Shown in pieces: positions 1 to 5,754 of a stretch of DNA of 5,991 nucleotides (the first letter of the stretch is position 1; each line of letters opens with the position of its first letter). The position numbers and the translations under genes were made by a program. The stretch is from Bacillota bacterium (GTDB lineage Bacteria; Bacillota; Dethiobacteria; DTU022). A model generated the notes under the pieces. It did not search any database. It saw nothing but the letters and a program-made list of their open reading frames with translations, and was not told the DNA's origin. Where the stretch lies: contig JAAZIG010000305.1 of NCBI GenBank assembly GCA_012510325.1, positions 1 through 5,991 on the forward strand. Reading direction: 5' to 3'.

Positions 1-1223
1 ACGATGACCACTTTGCCGTCCTGGACCACGTAGTCCACATCGCGTTCATAGAGAGAATATGCTTTCAGCAGCTGGTGAATGCAGTGCAACTGCTCACCGG
101 CGCCGCTCTCCTCCTCTTCGCCGGGCTCATCCTGGGCGGCGGCCCCGGGGTCTGCGGCAAAACCGAGCAACCGGGCCAGCCCCGGATTGTTCTGCACCAG
201 CTCGCCGTAGCCCTGCTGCGAGATGGAAACGGCCCGGGTGATCTCATCGATGGTAAAATAGAGCTGTTCGTCAAAATGGTTCAGCTTCTTTTCCGTCATC
301 AGGATCTGTTTGGTCCGCTCCACCAACCTCTCCATACCCCGCTCTTTGAGCAGCTTGAGCAGCTTCTTGTTCTTCGGGGCACCGCGGCGGGCCAGCAGCA
401 GTCCCTCGGCGGCTTCCTCTTTGCGGTCCTGCTCCAACGCAGCGGCGCTCTCACTGATCAGCTCCGCCACCATCCGGTTCTGCCGGCGCAGCAGCTGCTC
501 CACATCGCGGCGGAAACGGCTGTACTCCTGCTTCGTCTCCAGGCGGCTGCTGATGATGAGCGGCGTCCGCGCCTCGTCGATGAGGATGCTGTCGACCTCG
601 TCGACGATGGCGTAGTGCAGCTCCCGCTGAACCAGCTCTTCCTGATAGAGAACCATATTGTCGCGCAAGTAGTCGAAGCCCAGTTCGTTGTTCGTCGCAT
701 AGACGATATCGGCTGCGTAGGCCTGCCTTCTCTCCGCCGGGCTCAGATCGTGCACGACCAGCCCCACGGTGAGGCCGAGGAGCTTGTAGATGGGCCCCAT
801 CCACTCGCTGTCGCGGCGGGCCAGATAATCGTTAACCGTAACAATATGAGTTCCCCCGCCGCCCAAGGCATTCAAGTAGGCGGGCATCGTCGCCACCAGC
901 GTTTTCCCCTCACCGGTCTTCATCTCGGCGATGCGCCCCTGGTGCAACACGATGCCGCCCAAGATCTGAACATCATAGGGTCGCATCCCCACGGTGCGCC
1001 GGGCCGCCTCCCGGGCCAGAGCAAACGCTTCGGGGAGCAGCTCATCCAAATCGGCACCCTTCTTCAGACGCTCCCTCAGCCGTGCGGTCATCTCCGGAAA
1101 ATCAGCCGGCTGCAGCGCCTGCATCTGCTCTTCCAGAGCACCGACCTGCTCCACCTGCTTCCACAGGCGGCGCACTTCCCGGTCATTGGCCCTGCCGAAA
1201 ATGTTTTTAAAAAGGTTGATCAT
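1..1223 (-). CDS. secA: SecA preprotein translocase ATPase, N-terminal part (cut by window edge)
   Basis: SecA is the cytoplasmic motor that pushes unfolded preproteins through SecYEG by ATP hydrolysis. The frame opens at ATG 1223-1221 (MINLFKNIFG) and stays open for 407 codons to the left edge, so roughly half or a little less of the protein is present. Walker A is MKTGEGKT at residues 101-108. Walker B is DEVD at 208-211, followed by IDEARTPLIIS (215-225), the SecA signature. The final visible residues (VDYVVQDGKVVIV) are the usual resumption of NBD1 after the preprotein-crosslinking domain. Between IISS (about 226) and LYFTIDE (321-327) there are about 94 residues where typical Bacillota SecA has about 25; the extra part contains APKNKKLLKLL. 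A further acidic linker (about 358-378, with EEEE) precedes HQLLKAYSLYERD. A purine-rich AAGGAAG lies about 12 nt before the ATG. Identity is certain; only the length of the complete protein is unknown. Confidence 0.97.
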   Translation of the reverse strand, partial: MINLFKNIFGRANDREVRRLWKQVEQVGALEEQMQALQPADFPEMTARLRERLKKGADLDELLPEAFALAREAARRTVGMRPYDVQILGGIVLHQGRIAEMKTGEGKTLVATMPAYLNALGGGGTHIVTVNDYLARRDSEWMGPIYKLLGLTVGLVVHDLSPAERRQAYAADIVYATNNELGFDYLRDNMVLYQEELVQRELHYAIVDEVDSILIDEARTPLIISSRLETKQEYSRFRRDVEQLLRRQNRMVAELISESAAALEQDRKEEAAEGLLLARRGAPKNKKLLKLLKERGMERLVERTKQILMTEKKLNHFDEQLYFTIDEITRAVSISQQGYGELVQNNPGLARLLGFAADPGAAAQDEPGEEEESGAGEQLHCIHQLLKAYSLYERDVDYVVQDGKVVI

Positions 1224-1265
1224 CTGCGCACCACGCTTCCTTCTTCGGCAAAGATAATAATGAGA

Positions 1266-1285
1266 AAGGAACCCCCGGGTTCCTT
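1266..1285 (-). other. Perfect inverted repeat in the secA leader
   Basis: AAGGAACCC (1266-1274) and GGGTTCCTT (1277-1285) are exact complements separated by 2 bases. In the minus-strand transcript this would form a hairpin about 40 nt before the secA start, followed by a T-rich but interrupted stretch (TTTCTCATTATTATC). The T-tract is too broken for a convincing terminator. It could be a leader hairpin affecting secA expression, or a weak attenuator. The repeat is seen directly; the role is not established. Confidence 0.45.
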
Positions 1286-1297
1286 AGCTGCAGTCTT

Positions 1298-1327
1298 ATA
1301 TTACCATACCCGCCGCCGCTAGAACAA
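1298..1327 (-). promoter_or_regulatory. Candidate extended -10 promoter for secA
   Basis: On the minus strand, TGGTAATAT (1306-1298) fits an extended -10 element (TG, one base, then TAATAT). TTGTTC (1327-1322) lies 18 bp upstream as a weak -35, matching three of six consensus bases. A start near 1290 would give a leader of about 65 nt that includes the hairpin at 1266-1285. It lies just downstream of a minus-strand terminator-like hairpin, which is where a separate secA promoter would be expected. The call rests on motif and position only. Confidence 0.35.
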
Positions 1328-1350
1328 GTCCCGCGGCAGGGCGGCAGCGG

Positions 1351-1394
1351 TGTTTTTTAACAAATATAACGCGCCCGGGATCTTGCCCGGCGCG
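1351..1394 (-). terminator. Minus-strand terminator-like hairpin upstream of secA
   Basis: Read on the minus strand, a GC-rich arm (CGCGCCGGG, 1394-1386) pairs with CCCGGGCGCG (1379-1370) across a six-base loop, giving nine base pairs with one bulged base. It is followed by TTATATTTGTT. The stem is strong and the trailing tract is T-rich but interrupted. It would end transcription arriving from the methyltransferase side and separate that unit from secA. Confidence 0.5.
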
Positions 1395-1396
1395 CA

Positions 1397-1418
1397 CTTC
1401 TCCAGAGAAGTCCGGACT
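1397..1418. repeat. Overlapping small palindromes
   Basis: ACTTCTC (1397-1403) and GAGAAGT (1406-1412) form an inverted repeat with a 2-base centre. The second arm overlaps a perfect 10-base palindrome, AGTCCGGACT (1409-1418). They lie between the terminator-like hairpin and the decayed regulator gene. They could be an operator, or part of the extended hairpin region. No function can be assigned from sequence. Confidence 0.3.
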
Positions 1419-1462
1419 GGAAACAGAATAAGGTGCCGCCGCAAAAAGCGCTCGCCCTGAGC

Positions 1463-2150
1463 GAATTTGTAATCTGCAGCAAAATATGGTGCAAATCGTC
1501 AAAAGCCCCCGCCGGGCAGCCGCCTCCGGGGCCCGGGTTGGTTATCGGGGAAACAGGGGTGGGCAAAACCATCCCGGCCGGGCTGATCCACAACCGCACC
1601 AAAGGGTGGAGAGGTCCTTGGCCACGCTCAGCTGTACCGCCATTCCCGGCCTGCCCTTCGCCGCGGAGCTGTTCGGTTATGGCCCGGCGCTTTTACCAGA
1701 GGCGAGCCCGCTAGCGAAAACTGGACTCGGGCGAACCGGCGAACGGGGGAATTTTTTGGATGAGGGCGGCGCTGTCAGTCTCCAGGTTCAGGCCGGGCTG
1801 CTCCCGGTGAACAAAAAGCGCCAGTTTACAAAGTGGGGGGGAAAAGCCGAAAAAGATTGATCTCCGCGTTGTCACCGCCACGAGCCGGGATCTGAAAACC
1901 TTGTCGCAGCAGGGACCTTTTCGGAAAAATCCCAGATCGATAAATATAGTCGAGATTGTCAATCCTCCGCTCCGGGCACCCACCGGTGCTCTGCTCCATT
2001 GGGACAGCGCTTTCCGGGGCTCCACAACCGCAATCCGAAAATAGAAAAAGAGGCCGCGGGGCTGGCGGAGAGCTCTTTCAAGGTGGAGACGATACCCCCC
2101 GGAGCCCTAAACTGGCGACCCCGGGGACTCCCGCCGCAGAGCGCTCCTCT
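1463..2150 (+). pseudogene. Decayed sigma-54-dependent transcriptional activator, AAA+ domain
   Basis: No long frame is open here, but alternating plus-strand frames read as consecutive parts of a sigma-54 activator AAA+ domain. In order these are: MVQIVKSPRRAAASG (from 1486), the helix before the P-loop; LVIGETGVGKT with Walker A at 1547-1570 (family: GETGTGKE), then AGLIHNR; a second frame with AAELFGYGPALLPEASPLAKTG (1660s to 1720s), where the family has ELFG...GAFTGA, so the sigma-54-contact loop is lost; NFLDEGG (about 1750-1770), a Walker B remnant; SLQVQAGLLPV, matching SLQAKLLRV; then DLRVVTATSRDL with sensor I at 1871-1894; VEIVNPPLRAPTGALL (about 1950-1999), matching the PPLRER..DI segment; and VETIPPGAL (about 2082-2108), resembling the ISPEAL helix. 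At least five frame changes and an in-frame stop at 2042-2044 rule out a working product. No N-terminal sensor domain or C-terminal helix-turn-helix is recognisable. It lies opposite to, and converges on, the methyltransferase gene. It may once have regulated a neighbouring operon, but its target cannot be told. Confidence 0.8.
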
Positions 2151-2152
2151 GC
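2136..2152 (-). other. Stem-loop just after the methyltransferase stop codon
   Basis: GCAGAG (2136-2141) and CTCTGC (2147-2152) are perfectly complementary around a 5-base loop, beginning two bases after the stop codon at 2156-2154. On the minus strand no T-tract follows; a GC-rich stretch with CCCCGGGG comes next. It could protect the mRNA 3' end or be a remnant of a terminator. The position is suggestive, but intrinsic termination is not supported by the following bases. Confidence 0.35.
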
Positions 2153-2153
2153 A

Positions 2154-2951
2154 CTATATCTCCAGCTTGTTGGCGCGGAAAGCCTTCAGGTAATTCATGC
2201 AGTAGCGATCTTTTCCGGCCAGGGTTTCAGCGGCAATAATATTGGCCATCATCCGCTTGTCCAGGGGATCGAGGATCAGGCTGTCCAGACCCCTGGCGAT
2301 AGCCATCACCGCAAAATTGCGGTTGAGATGGCCGCGGAGGGGCAGCCCAAAGGAGATATTGGAAAGGCCGCAGATCGTATGAACCCCCGGAAAACCGGTC
2401 ATGATTTTCTCAACAGCGTCCAAAAATTCCGCCCCGAAACTGCTGCTGGTAGAGATGGGCTGCACCAGGGGATCCACGTAGATATTATCGATAGCCACAT
2501 TGTTTTTGACCAGACCGTTGATCAGCCGATCTGCTATCCTGACCCTTTCTTCACTGGTCTCCGGGATCCCCTCATCGCTCATGCAGAGGCTGACCACTTT
2601 TAAATCTGTCCCCGCCACCAGGGAGAGCAGCGCCTCGAAGCGCTCCTTCTCCAGAGAGATGGAGTTGAGCAGGGCCACCCCTTTGTGCACGGCAAGGGCC
2701 TTCTCGATAGCGGCGGGGTCGGGGCTGTCGATACAGCAGGGCGCATCAACCCCCTCTTGAACCGTCTGCACGAGCCACTGCAGGTAATCGGCTTCCCGCC
2801 CCACGAAAACACCGGCATTCACATCGATAAAATCTGCTCCTGCCGCCACCTGATCGATGGCAAGCTGCTTGATCTTCTTCTCGTCCTGAGCCTCTATCGC
2901 CGCCGCGACAGCTTTACGGCTGGCATTGATCAATTCACCGACAACTAGCAC
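2154..2951 (-). CDS. Methyltetrahydrofolate:corrinoid methyltransferase (AcsE/MtgA-like)
   Basis: This family moves the methyl group between 5-methyltetrahydrofolate and the cobalt of a corrinoid protein. It serves the Wood-Ljungdahl pathway (AcsE) or methylated-amine and betaine use (MtgA and relatives). The protein has 265 residues, the usual length, and is a single pterin-binding TIM barrel starting MLVVGELINASRK. Compared with Moorella AcsE from memory, the folate-binding residues Asp75 (CIDSP), Asn96 (LLNSIS) and Asp160 (YVDPL), and the catalytic Asn199 (here Asn198, GLSNIS), are all kept, as is FIDVNAG near residue 43. The ending (GLDSLILDPLDKRMM, then YCMNYLKAFR) is closer to the generic Clostridia methyltransferases than to Moorella AcsE. 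The start chosen is GTG 2951-2949, with GAGGAGGG seven bases upstream. The longer frame to 3095 would add residues with no family match. No corrinoid protein, CO dehydrogenase or methylamine genes are visible nearby, so the physiological partner is unknown. Confidence 0.9.
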   Translation of the reverse strand: MLVVGELINASRKAVAAAIEAQDEKKIKQLAIDQVAAGADFIDVNAGVFVGREADYLQWLVQTVQEGVDAPCCIDSPDPAAIEKALAVHKGVALLNSISLEKERFEALLSLVAGTDLKVVSLCMSDEGIPETSEERVRIADRLINGLVKNNVAIDNIYVDPLVQPISTSSSFGAEFLDAVEKIMTGFPGVHTICGLSNISFGLPLRGHLNRNFAVMAIARGLDSLILDPLDKRMMANIIAAETLAGKDRYCMNYLKAFRANKLEI

Positions 2952-3196
2952 TGATAATCCCTCCTCTATTTTTGCTGAGCGGTACTGTGTTCGCAAACCG
3001 GCCTGATCCCGCCGGTCATCCGGCCTGTTGTGAAAGAGACCGTTACCGCCGCAAACCTGCCCGCAACCGGCGGAAACAGATGGGGGCGGTTCCACCCATA
3101 TTAAAACGCAATTGTGAGGCCGACCATGATCCCGCTGTCCGCGCCTTTCGTGTATCGATCGCTTTTATTTTTTATCTATTTCTTTCATTGATGAAT
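2952..3196 (-). promoter_or_regulatory. Structured 245-bp leader/intergenic region upstream of the methyltransferase
   Basis: No gene is seen here. On the minus strand it begins with an A-rich patch (about 3196-3160) that stands out from the GC-rich surroundings and could be an UP-element or promoter zone. Next come TAATAT (3103-3098), a possible -10 without a good -35, and a T-box-like 12-mer, GGGTGGAACCGC (3097-3086). Two hairpins follow: CCGCCG/CGGCGG (3073-3068 with 3051-3046, loop 16) and GCCGG/CCGGC (3024-3020 with 3015-3011, loop 4). The octamer CCGGCCTG (plus strand) occurs at 2998-3005 and again at 3020-3027. A strong Shine-Dalgarno, GAGGAGGG, ends the region. The density of pairing suggests an RNA leader, but no known riboswitch class fits convincingly. 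Confidence 0.4.
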
Positions 3197-4327
3197 TTAG
3201 CTGTTCCCGCTTTTAGTGTGGGTCGGATCAAGTTCACAGGTGAGCGCCCAGAGACTGCCGGAAACAAGGGAGTGGCCGCCGAGAAGCACCGGAATGGGGC
3301 ACTGTGCCGCCAGGCGGGTAAATTCTCTCAGCCAGGGATGCTCCAGCTTTTCCCAGAGGCCGAGATCGGAAAGGAAACGTTCCTCATCACTGAAATCATA
3401 TTTGTGGTGGGCAAAAAGGACCCGGCTGTCGATAATGGCGCAGCGGGCCACCCCGGCCAGATAGTCAAAAAACTGCTTCAGACCGGCCTGCTCGATGAGC
3501 AGACCGAGAAGGGAAACCACTTCGCCGCGCTCCAGACGGCCCAGCGCCTTCATGCCGCGCTCTTCAGAAAACACCCGCAGCCGCAGCTTGAGGAGCGCAT
3601 TCAACCGTTCCATCACCGGGGCGCCAACCCGGCCGATGAGAACAACATCCTGGTAGCTGTCGCCGAGCACCTCCTTGACCCTCTCCAGTCGGGAATAATC
3701 GAGGGAAAGAAGATCGATGGCCGCCCGGGCGCGGGGACCGGCAAAGGGGCCGGCCCCGAGAACGAGGACATCCGCCGGCGTGTCGAGATCAAAAAGCAAC
3801 CCCAGGGTTTGCGGCATCAGCTCCAGCTCCAGGCCGCCCCGGTCGCGCAGCGTCATCGCCAGGCTATTGTCCATCGAAGGCAACTCCAGACCGCCAAAGC
3901 CCTCCGGAACGGTAAAGGCAACCATATCGGCAGATTGGATATTGTTGGCATAGAGAAAGCTGCTGCGGCCGGCCAGCTTGCCGCAGATCTCCTCCAGTTC
4001 GGCGGCAGTGATGAGGGGACAGCCCGCCCCGCTGAGATAAAACACTTTCTTCAGTTTGTGATCCTGAACCAGCTTTTTCAGCTCCTCTCCAAAATGAAAG
4101 GAGCGCGGATGCTGTCGATTCAGGAGAAACTCCGCCCCCGTCTCCCGGGCCATCCCCGCCAGGGCCGGGTCGTTTGTGATCAGGAAAACGCGGTCCACCA
4201 GCGCGATTCGGCTCAGCTTTTCCAGATTGTCGTGCAGCAGCGCCCGGCGCACCCGCACCAGCATCTCCTCAACGGGGCTGGCTGCAGCGGTTCCTTCAAA
4301 GATTACTACATTGACTGCTTCATCCAT
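3197..4327 (-). CDS. Unrecognised protein with a nucleotidyltransferase-like N-terminal half
   Basis: I do not recognise this 376-residue protein by name. Residues 1-190 show the layout of a GT-A fold nucleotidyltransferase of the CofC/MobA/IspD kind: a beta strand (VNVVIFEG), a helix, DRVFLITNDPALAGMARETGAEFL (45-68), VFYLSGAGCPLITAAELEEI (95-114, where the family has a GD.PLL motif), and LLFDLDTPADVLVL (177-190), which matches the DxDTPxD motif. The glycine-rich NTP-binding loop expected after the first strand is reduced to EGTAAAS and the central Asp is missing, so catalytic ability is doubtful. Residues about 191-366 match nothing I know. They include LVLGAGPFAGPRARAAIDLL, CAIIDSRVLFAHHKYDFSDEERF (296-318) and PIPVLLGGHSL (345-354). 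No signal peptide or transmembrane segment is evident, so it is probably cytoplasmic. Start ATG 4327-4325 is chosen because AGAAAGG lies eight bases upstream; the frame could extend to 4432, but that would overlap hpf. It follows hpf by 43 bp and is probably cotranscribed with it. Confidence 0.85.
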   Translation of the reverse strand: MDEAVNVVIFEGTAAASPVEEMLVRVRRALLHDNLEKLSRIALVDRVFLITNDPALAGMARETGAEFLLNRQHPRSFHFGEELKKLVQDHKLKKVFYLSGAGCPLITAAELEEICGKLAGRSSFLYANNIQSADMVAFTVPEGFGGLELPSMDNSLAMTLRDRGGLELELMPQTLGLLFDLDTPADVLVLGAGPFAGPRARAAIDLLSLDYSRLERVKEVLGDSYQDVVLIGRVGAPVMERLNALLKLRLRVFSEERGMKALGRLERGEVVSLLGLLIEQAGLKQFFDYLAGVARCAIIDSRVLFAHHKYDFSDEERFLSDLGLWEKLEHPWLREFTRLAAQCPIPVLLGGHSLVSGSLWALTCELDPTHTKSGNS

Positions 4328-4370
4328 GGACCTAGCCTTTCTGCAACATATCTGACCGGCGTGAACCGGG

Positions 4371-4916
4371 TTAAGCGCCGTACTCCGGAACGATGAGACC
4401 GTAATCGCCGTCTTTCCGCCGGTAGAGCACATTTACAGTTTCAGTTTCCGCATTGGCGAAAACAAAAAAATCGTGTCCCAGCAGATTCATCTGCATAATG
4501 GCCTCTTCAAGGTGCATCGGTTTCAGGGGGAATTGTTTTGTCTTGACGACCCTTTCTTCCTCTGATCTTTCTTCCTTCTCCTCCACAGGGATCCATTTCT
4601 CCCCGAGATCGCGGATGCTCTGCTGTCGCAAAGATTTGCTCAGCCGGGTCTTGTATTTGACCAGCTGTTTCTCCAGTTTGTCAACGACCATATCTATGGA
4701 AGCATACATATCGCCGGTAGATTCCTCACCGCGTAAAATAAGGCCGTTCAAGATCACAGTAACCTCAACAATATGCTCATTGCGGATTACCGTCATCACC
4801 ACCTGCACCTCTTTGGGGCGGTTCAGGTACTTGGTCAACTTGCCTACCTTTTTTTGGGCATAGTCAACCAGAGCTTCAGTAACTTCAATATTTTTCCCTC
4901 GGATGTTGATTTCCAT
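4371..4916 (-). CDS. hpf: Ribosome hibernation promoting factor, long form
   Basis: Long HPF dimerises 70S ribosomes into inactive 100S particles when growth slows. The 181-residue product has both parts. Residues 1-105 are the YfiA/RaiA ribosome-binding domain (MEINIRGKNIEVTEALVDYA, then STGDMYASIDMVVDKLEKQL). A charged linker (about 106-122, rich in Glu) follows. The C-terminal dimerisation domain (about 123-178) carries VVKTKQFPLKPMHLEEAI, LLGHDFFVFANAET and VLYRRKDGDYGLI. Length and domain order match long HPF of Bacillota rather than the short enterobacterial form. The start ATG 4916-4914 has GGGAGG seven bases upstream. The 88-bp gap after comFC contains GGGAAT, which resembles a stress-sigma -10, but no matching -35 at proper spacing, and only a weak hairpin before a TTTTT run. 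Whether hpf has its own promoter is therefore open. Confidence 0.96.
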   Translation of the reverse strand: MEINIRGKNIEVTEALVDYAQKKVGKLTKYLNRPKEVQVVMTVIRNEHIVEVTVILNGLILRGEESTGDMYASIDMVVDKLEKQLVKYKTRLSKSLRQQSIRDLGEKWIPVEEKEERSEEERVVKTKQFPLKPMHLEEAIMQMNLLGHDFFVFANAETETVNVLYRRKDGDYGLIVPEYGA

Positions 4917-5004
4917 CTTTGCGCCTCCCTTTCTGCCCTTTTCTTATCAATACTATTCCCCAAGCTATGGAAAAACCCTTCAGCGCAGCGAGCAAAGGCG
5001 GTGC

Positions 5005-5754
5005 TCAGGGAAAACGGGGGGTATAGGCGGCCACAGCGCCGAAAACAAGGAGACCCCGGCGGTGCAGCACTGCCGCCGCCTCCTGCATCGTCGCTCCGGT
5101 GGAATAGATGTCATCCACCAGCAAAACCCTGTTCCCCCGCTGCAGCCCTCCCCGGTACAAAAAAGCGCCGCGCACATTGGTCAGGCGGTGGCGGTACGAG
5201 AGGCTGCTTTGAGGCGGCGCCTCTCCGGGCCTCACCAGCAGGGGACGCAGCGGTAGCCCCAGCGCCTCGGCGGTAAACCGGGCCAGCAGGTGAGCCTGAT
5301 TGTAGCCCCTTTCTTTCTCCCTGCGGCGGTGCAGGGGCACGGGAACAACCAGCTCCGGGCCCCAGGCGGTCTCCTCCTCTATGAGCGTCCCCAGCCACCT
5401 TCCCAGGGGCCGGGCCAGGGCACGCTCTCCCCTGAACTTGAAGCGGTGCAGCACCTGCCGCCAGACTCCTTCATACCAGGAAAGAGCAAACAGGCCCTGC
5501 AGGGGCGCTGCCTCCGGAGCACAGGAGCAGGATATTCGGGGCGGAAGATGCTGCCCGCAGCGGGGGCAGAACAGGCCGGCAAAGGAAAATTGGGCCCGGC
5601 AATCTTCACAAAGAGGGACGGCTGCCGCTATCTTGAGCAGCTTTTGACAGGTCAGACAGCGGGGCGGAAACAAAAGCCGCCAGAAATATTCCCCCCGGCG
5701 CCGCTCCGGCGGCCGTTTGCCCCCTTTCACCTGGCGCTCCCGCAGCAGGGTCAC
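5005..5754 (-). CDS. comFC: ComF family protein (amidophosphoribosyltransferase-like)
   Basis: ComFC belongs to the DNA-uptake (competence) machinery, acting at the cytoplasmic side of the membrane; its relatives in non-competent bacteria have a less clear role. The 249-residue product begins with a double zinc-ribbon type segment, with cysteines at 33, 36, 49, 52, 63 and 66 and a CSC at 76-78. It continues into a type I phosphoribosyltransferase fold: PVPLHRRREKERGYNQA (138-154), PPQSSLSYRHRLTNVRGAF (180-198), and the PRPP-binding loop VLLVDDIYSTGAT (210-222). The chosen GTG start (5754-5752) overlaps the helicase stop as GTGA, but the AAAAGGA there abuts the codon. GTG 5730-5728, with GGGAG six bases upstream, is an equally good alternative giving 241 residues, and both are consistent with translational coupling. 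No comFA helicase is adjacent; a recD2-like helicase gene takes its place upstream. Confidence 0.95.
   Translation of the reverse strand: MTLLRERQVKGGKRPPERRRGEYFWRLLFPPRCLTCQKLLKIAAAVPLCEDCRAQFSFAGLFCPRCGQHLPPRISCSCAPEAAPLQGLFALSWYEGVWRQVLHRFKFRGERALARPLGRWLGTLIEEETAWGPELVVPVPLHRRREKERGYNQAHLLARFTAEALGLPLRPLLVRPGEAPPQSSLSYRHRLTNVRGAFLYRGGLQRGNRVLLVDDIYSTGATMQEAAAVLHRRGLLVFGAVAAYTPRFP

Noticed and set aside
75..1322. Long open frame on the plus strand (415 codons) opposite secA
   Set aside because: Its translation is low-complexity and rich in Leu, Gln, His and Arg, with no family resemblance. The minus strand carries unmistakable SecA motifs over the same bases, so this is an antisense shadow in GC-rich DNA.
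2952..3095. N-terminal extension of the methyltransferase to an ATG at 3095
   Set aside because: The added residues do not match the family, and they would translate through the paired leader. The GTG at 2951 has a strong, well-spaced ribosome binding site and gives the usual family length.
3100..3197. A complete T-box riboswitch or cobalamin riboswitch controlling the methyltransferase
   Set aside because: Only the 12-base antiterminator core is seen. There is no stem I with specifier loop, no canonical terminator alternative, and no B12-box in the right order and strand.
2972..4396. Long open frame on the plus strand (474 codons) opposite the unknown gene
   Set aside because: It runs through the leader and past the unknown gene into hpf, and its composition looks like an antisense translation. 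The minus-strand frame has a proper ribosome binding site and the nucleotidyltransferase-like motif pattern.
4917..5004. Stress-sigma (sigma-B-like) promoter upstream of hpf
   Set aside because: GGGAAT is present on the minus strand, but the nearest GTTTTT is about 10 bases away, shorter than the 12-15 expected. This class of organism usually lacks that sigma factor.
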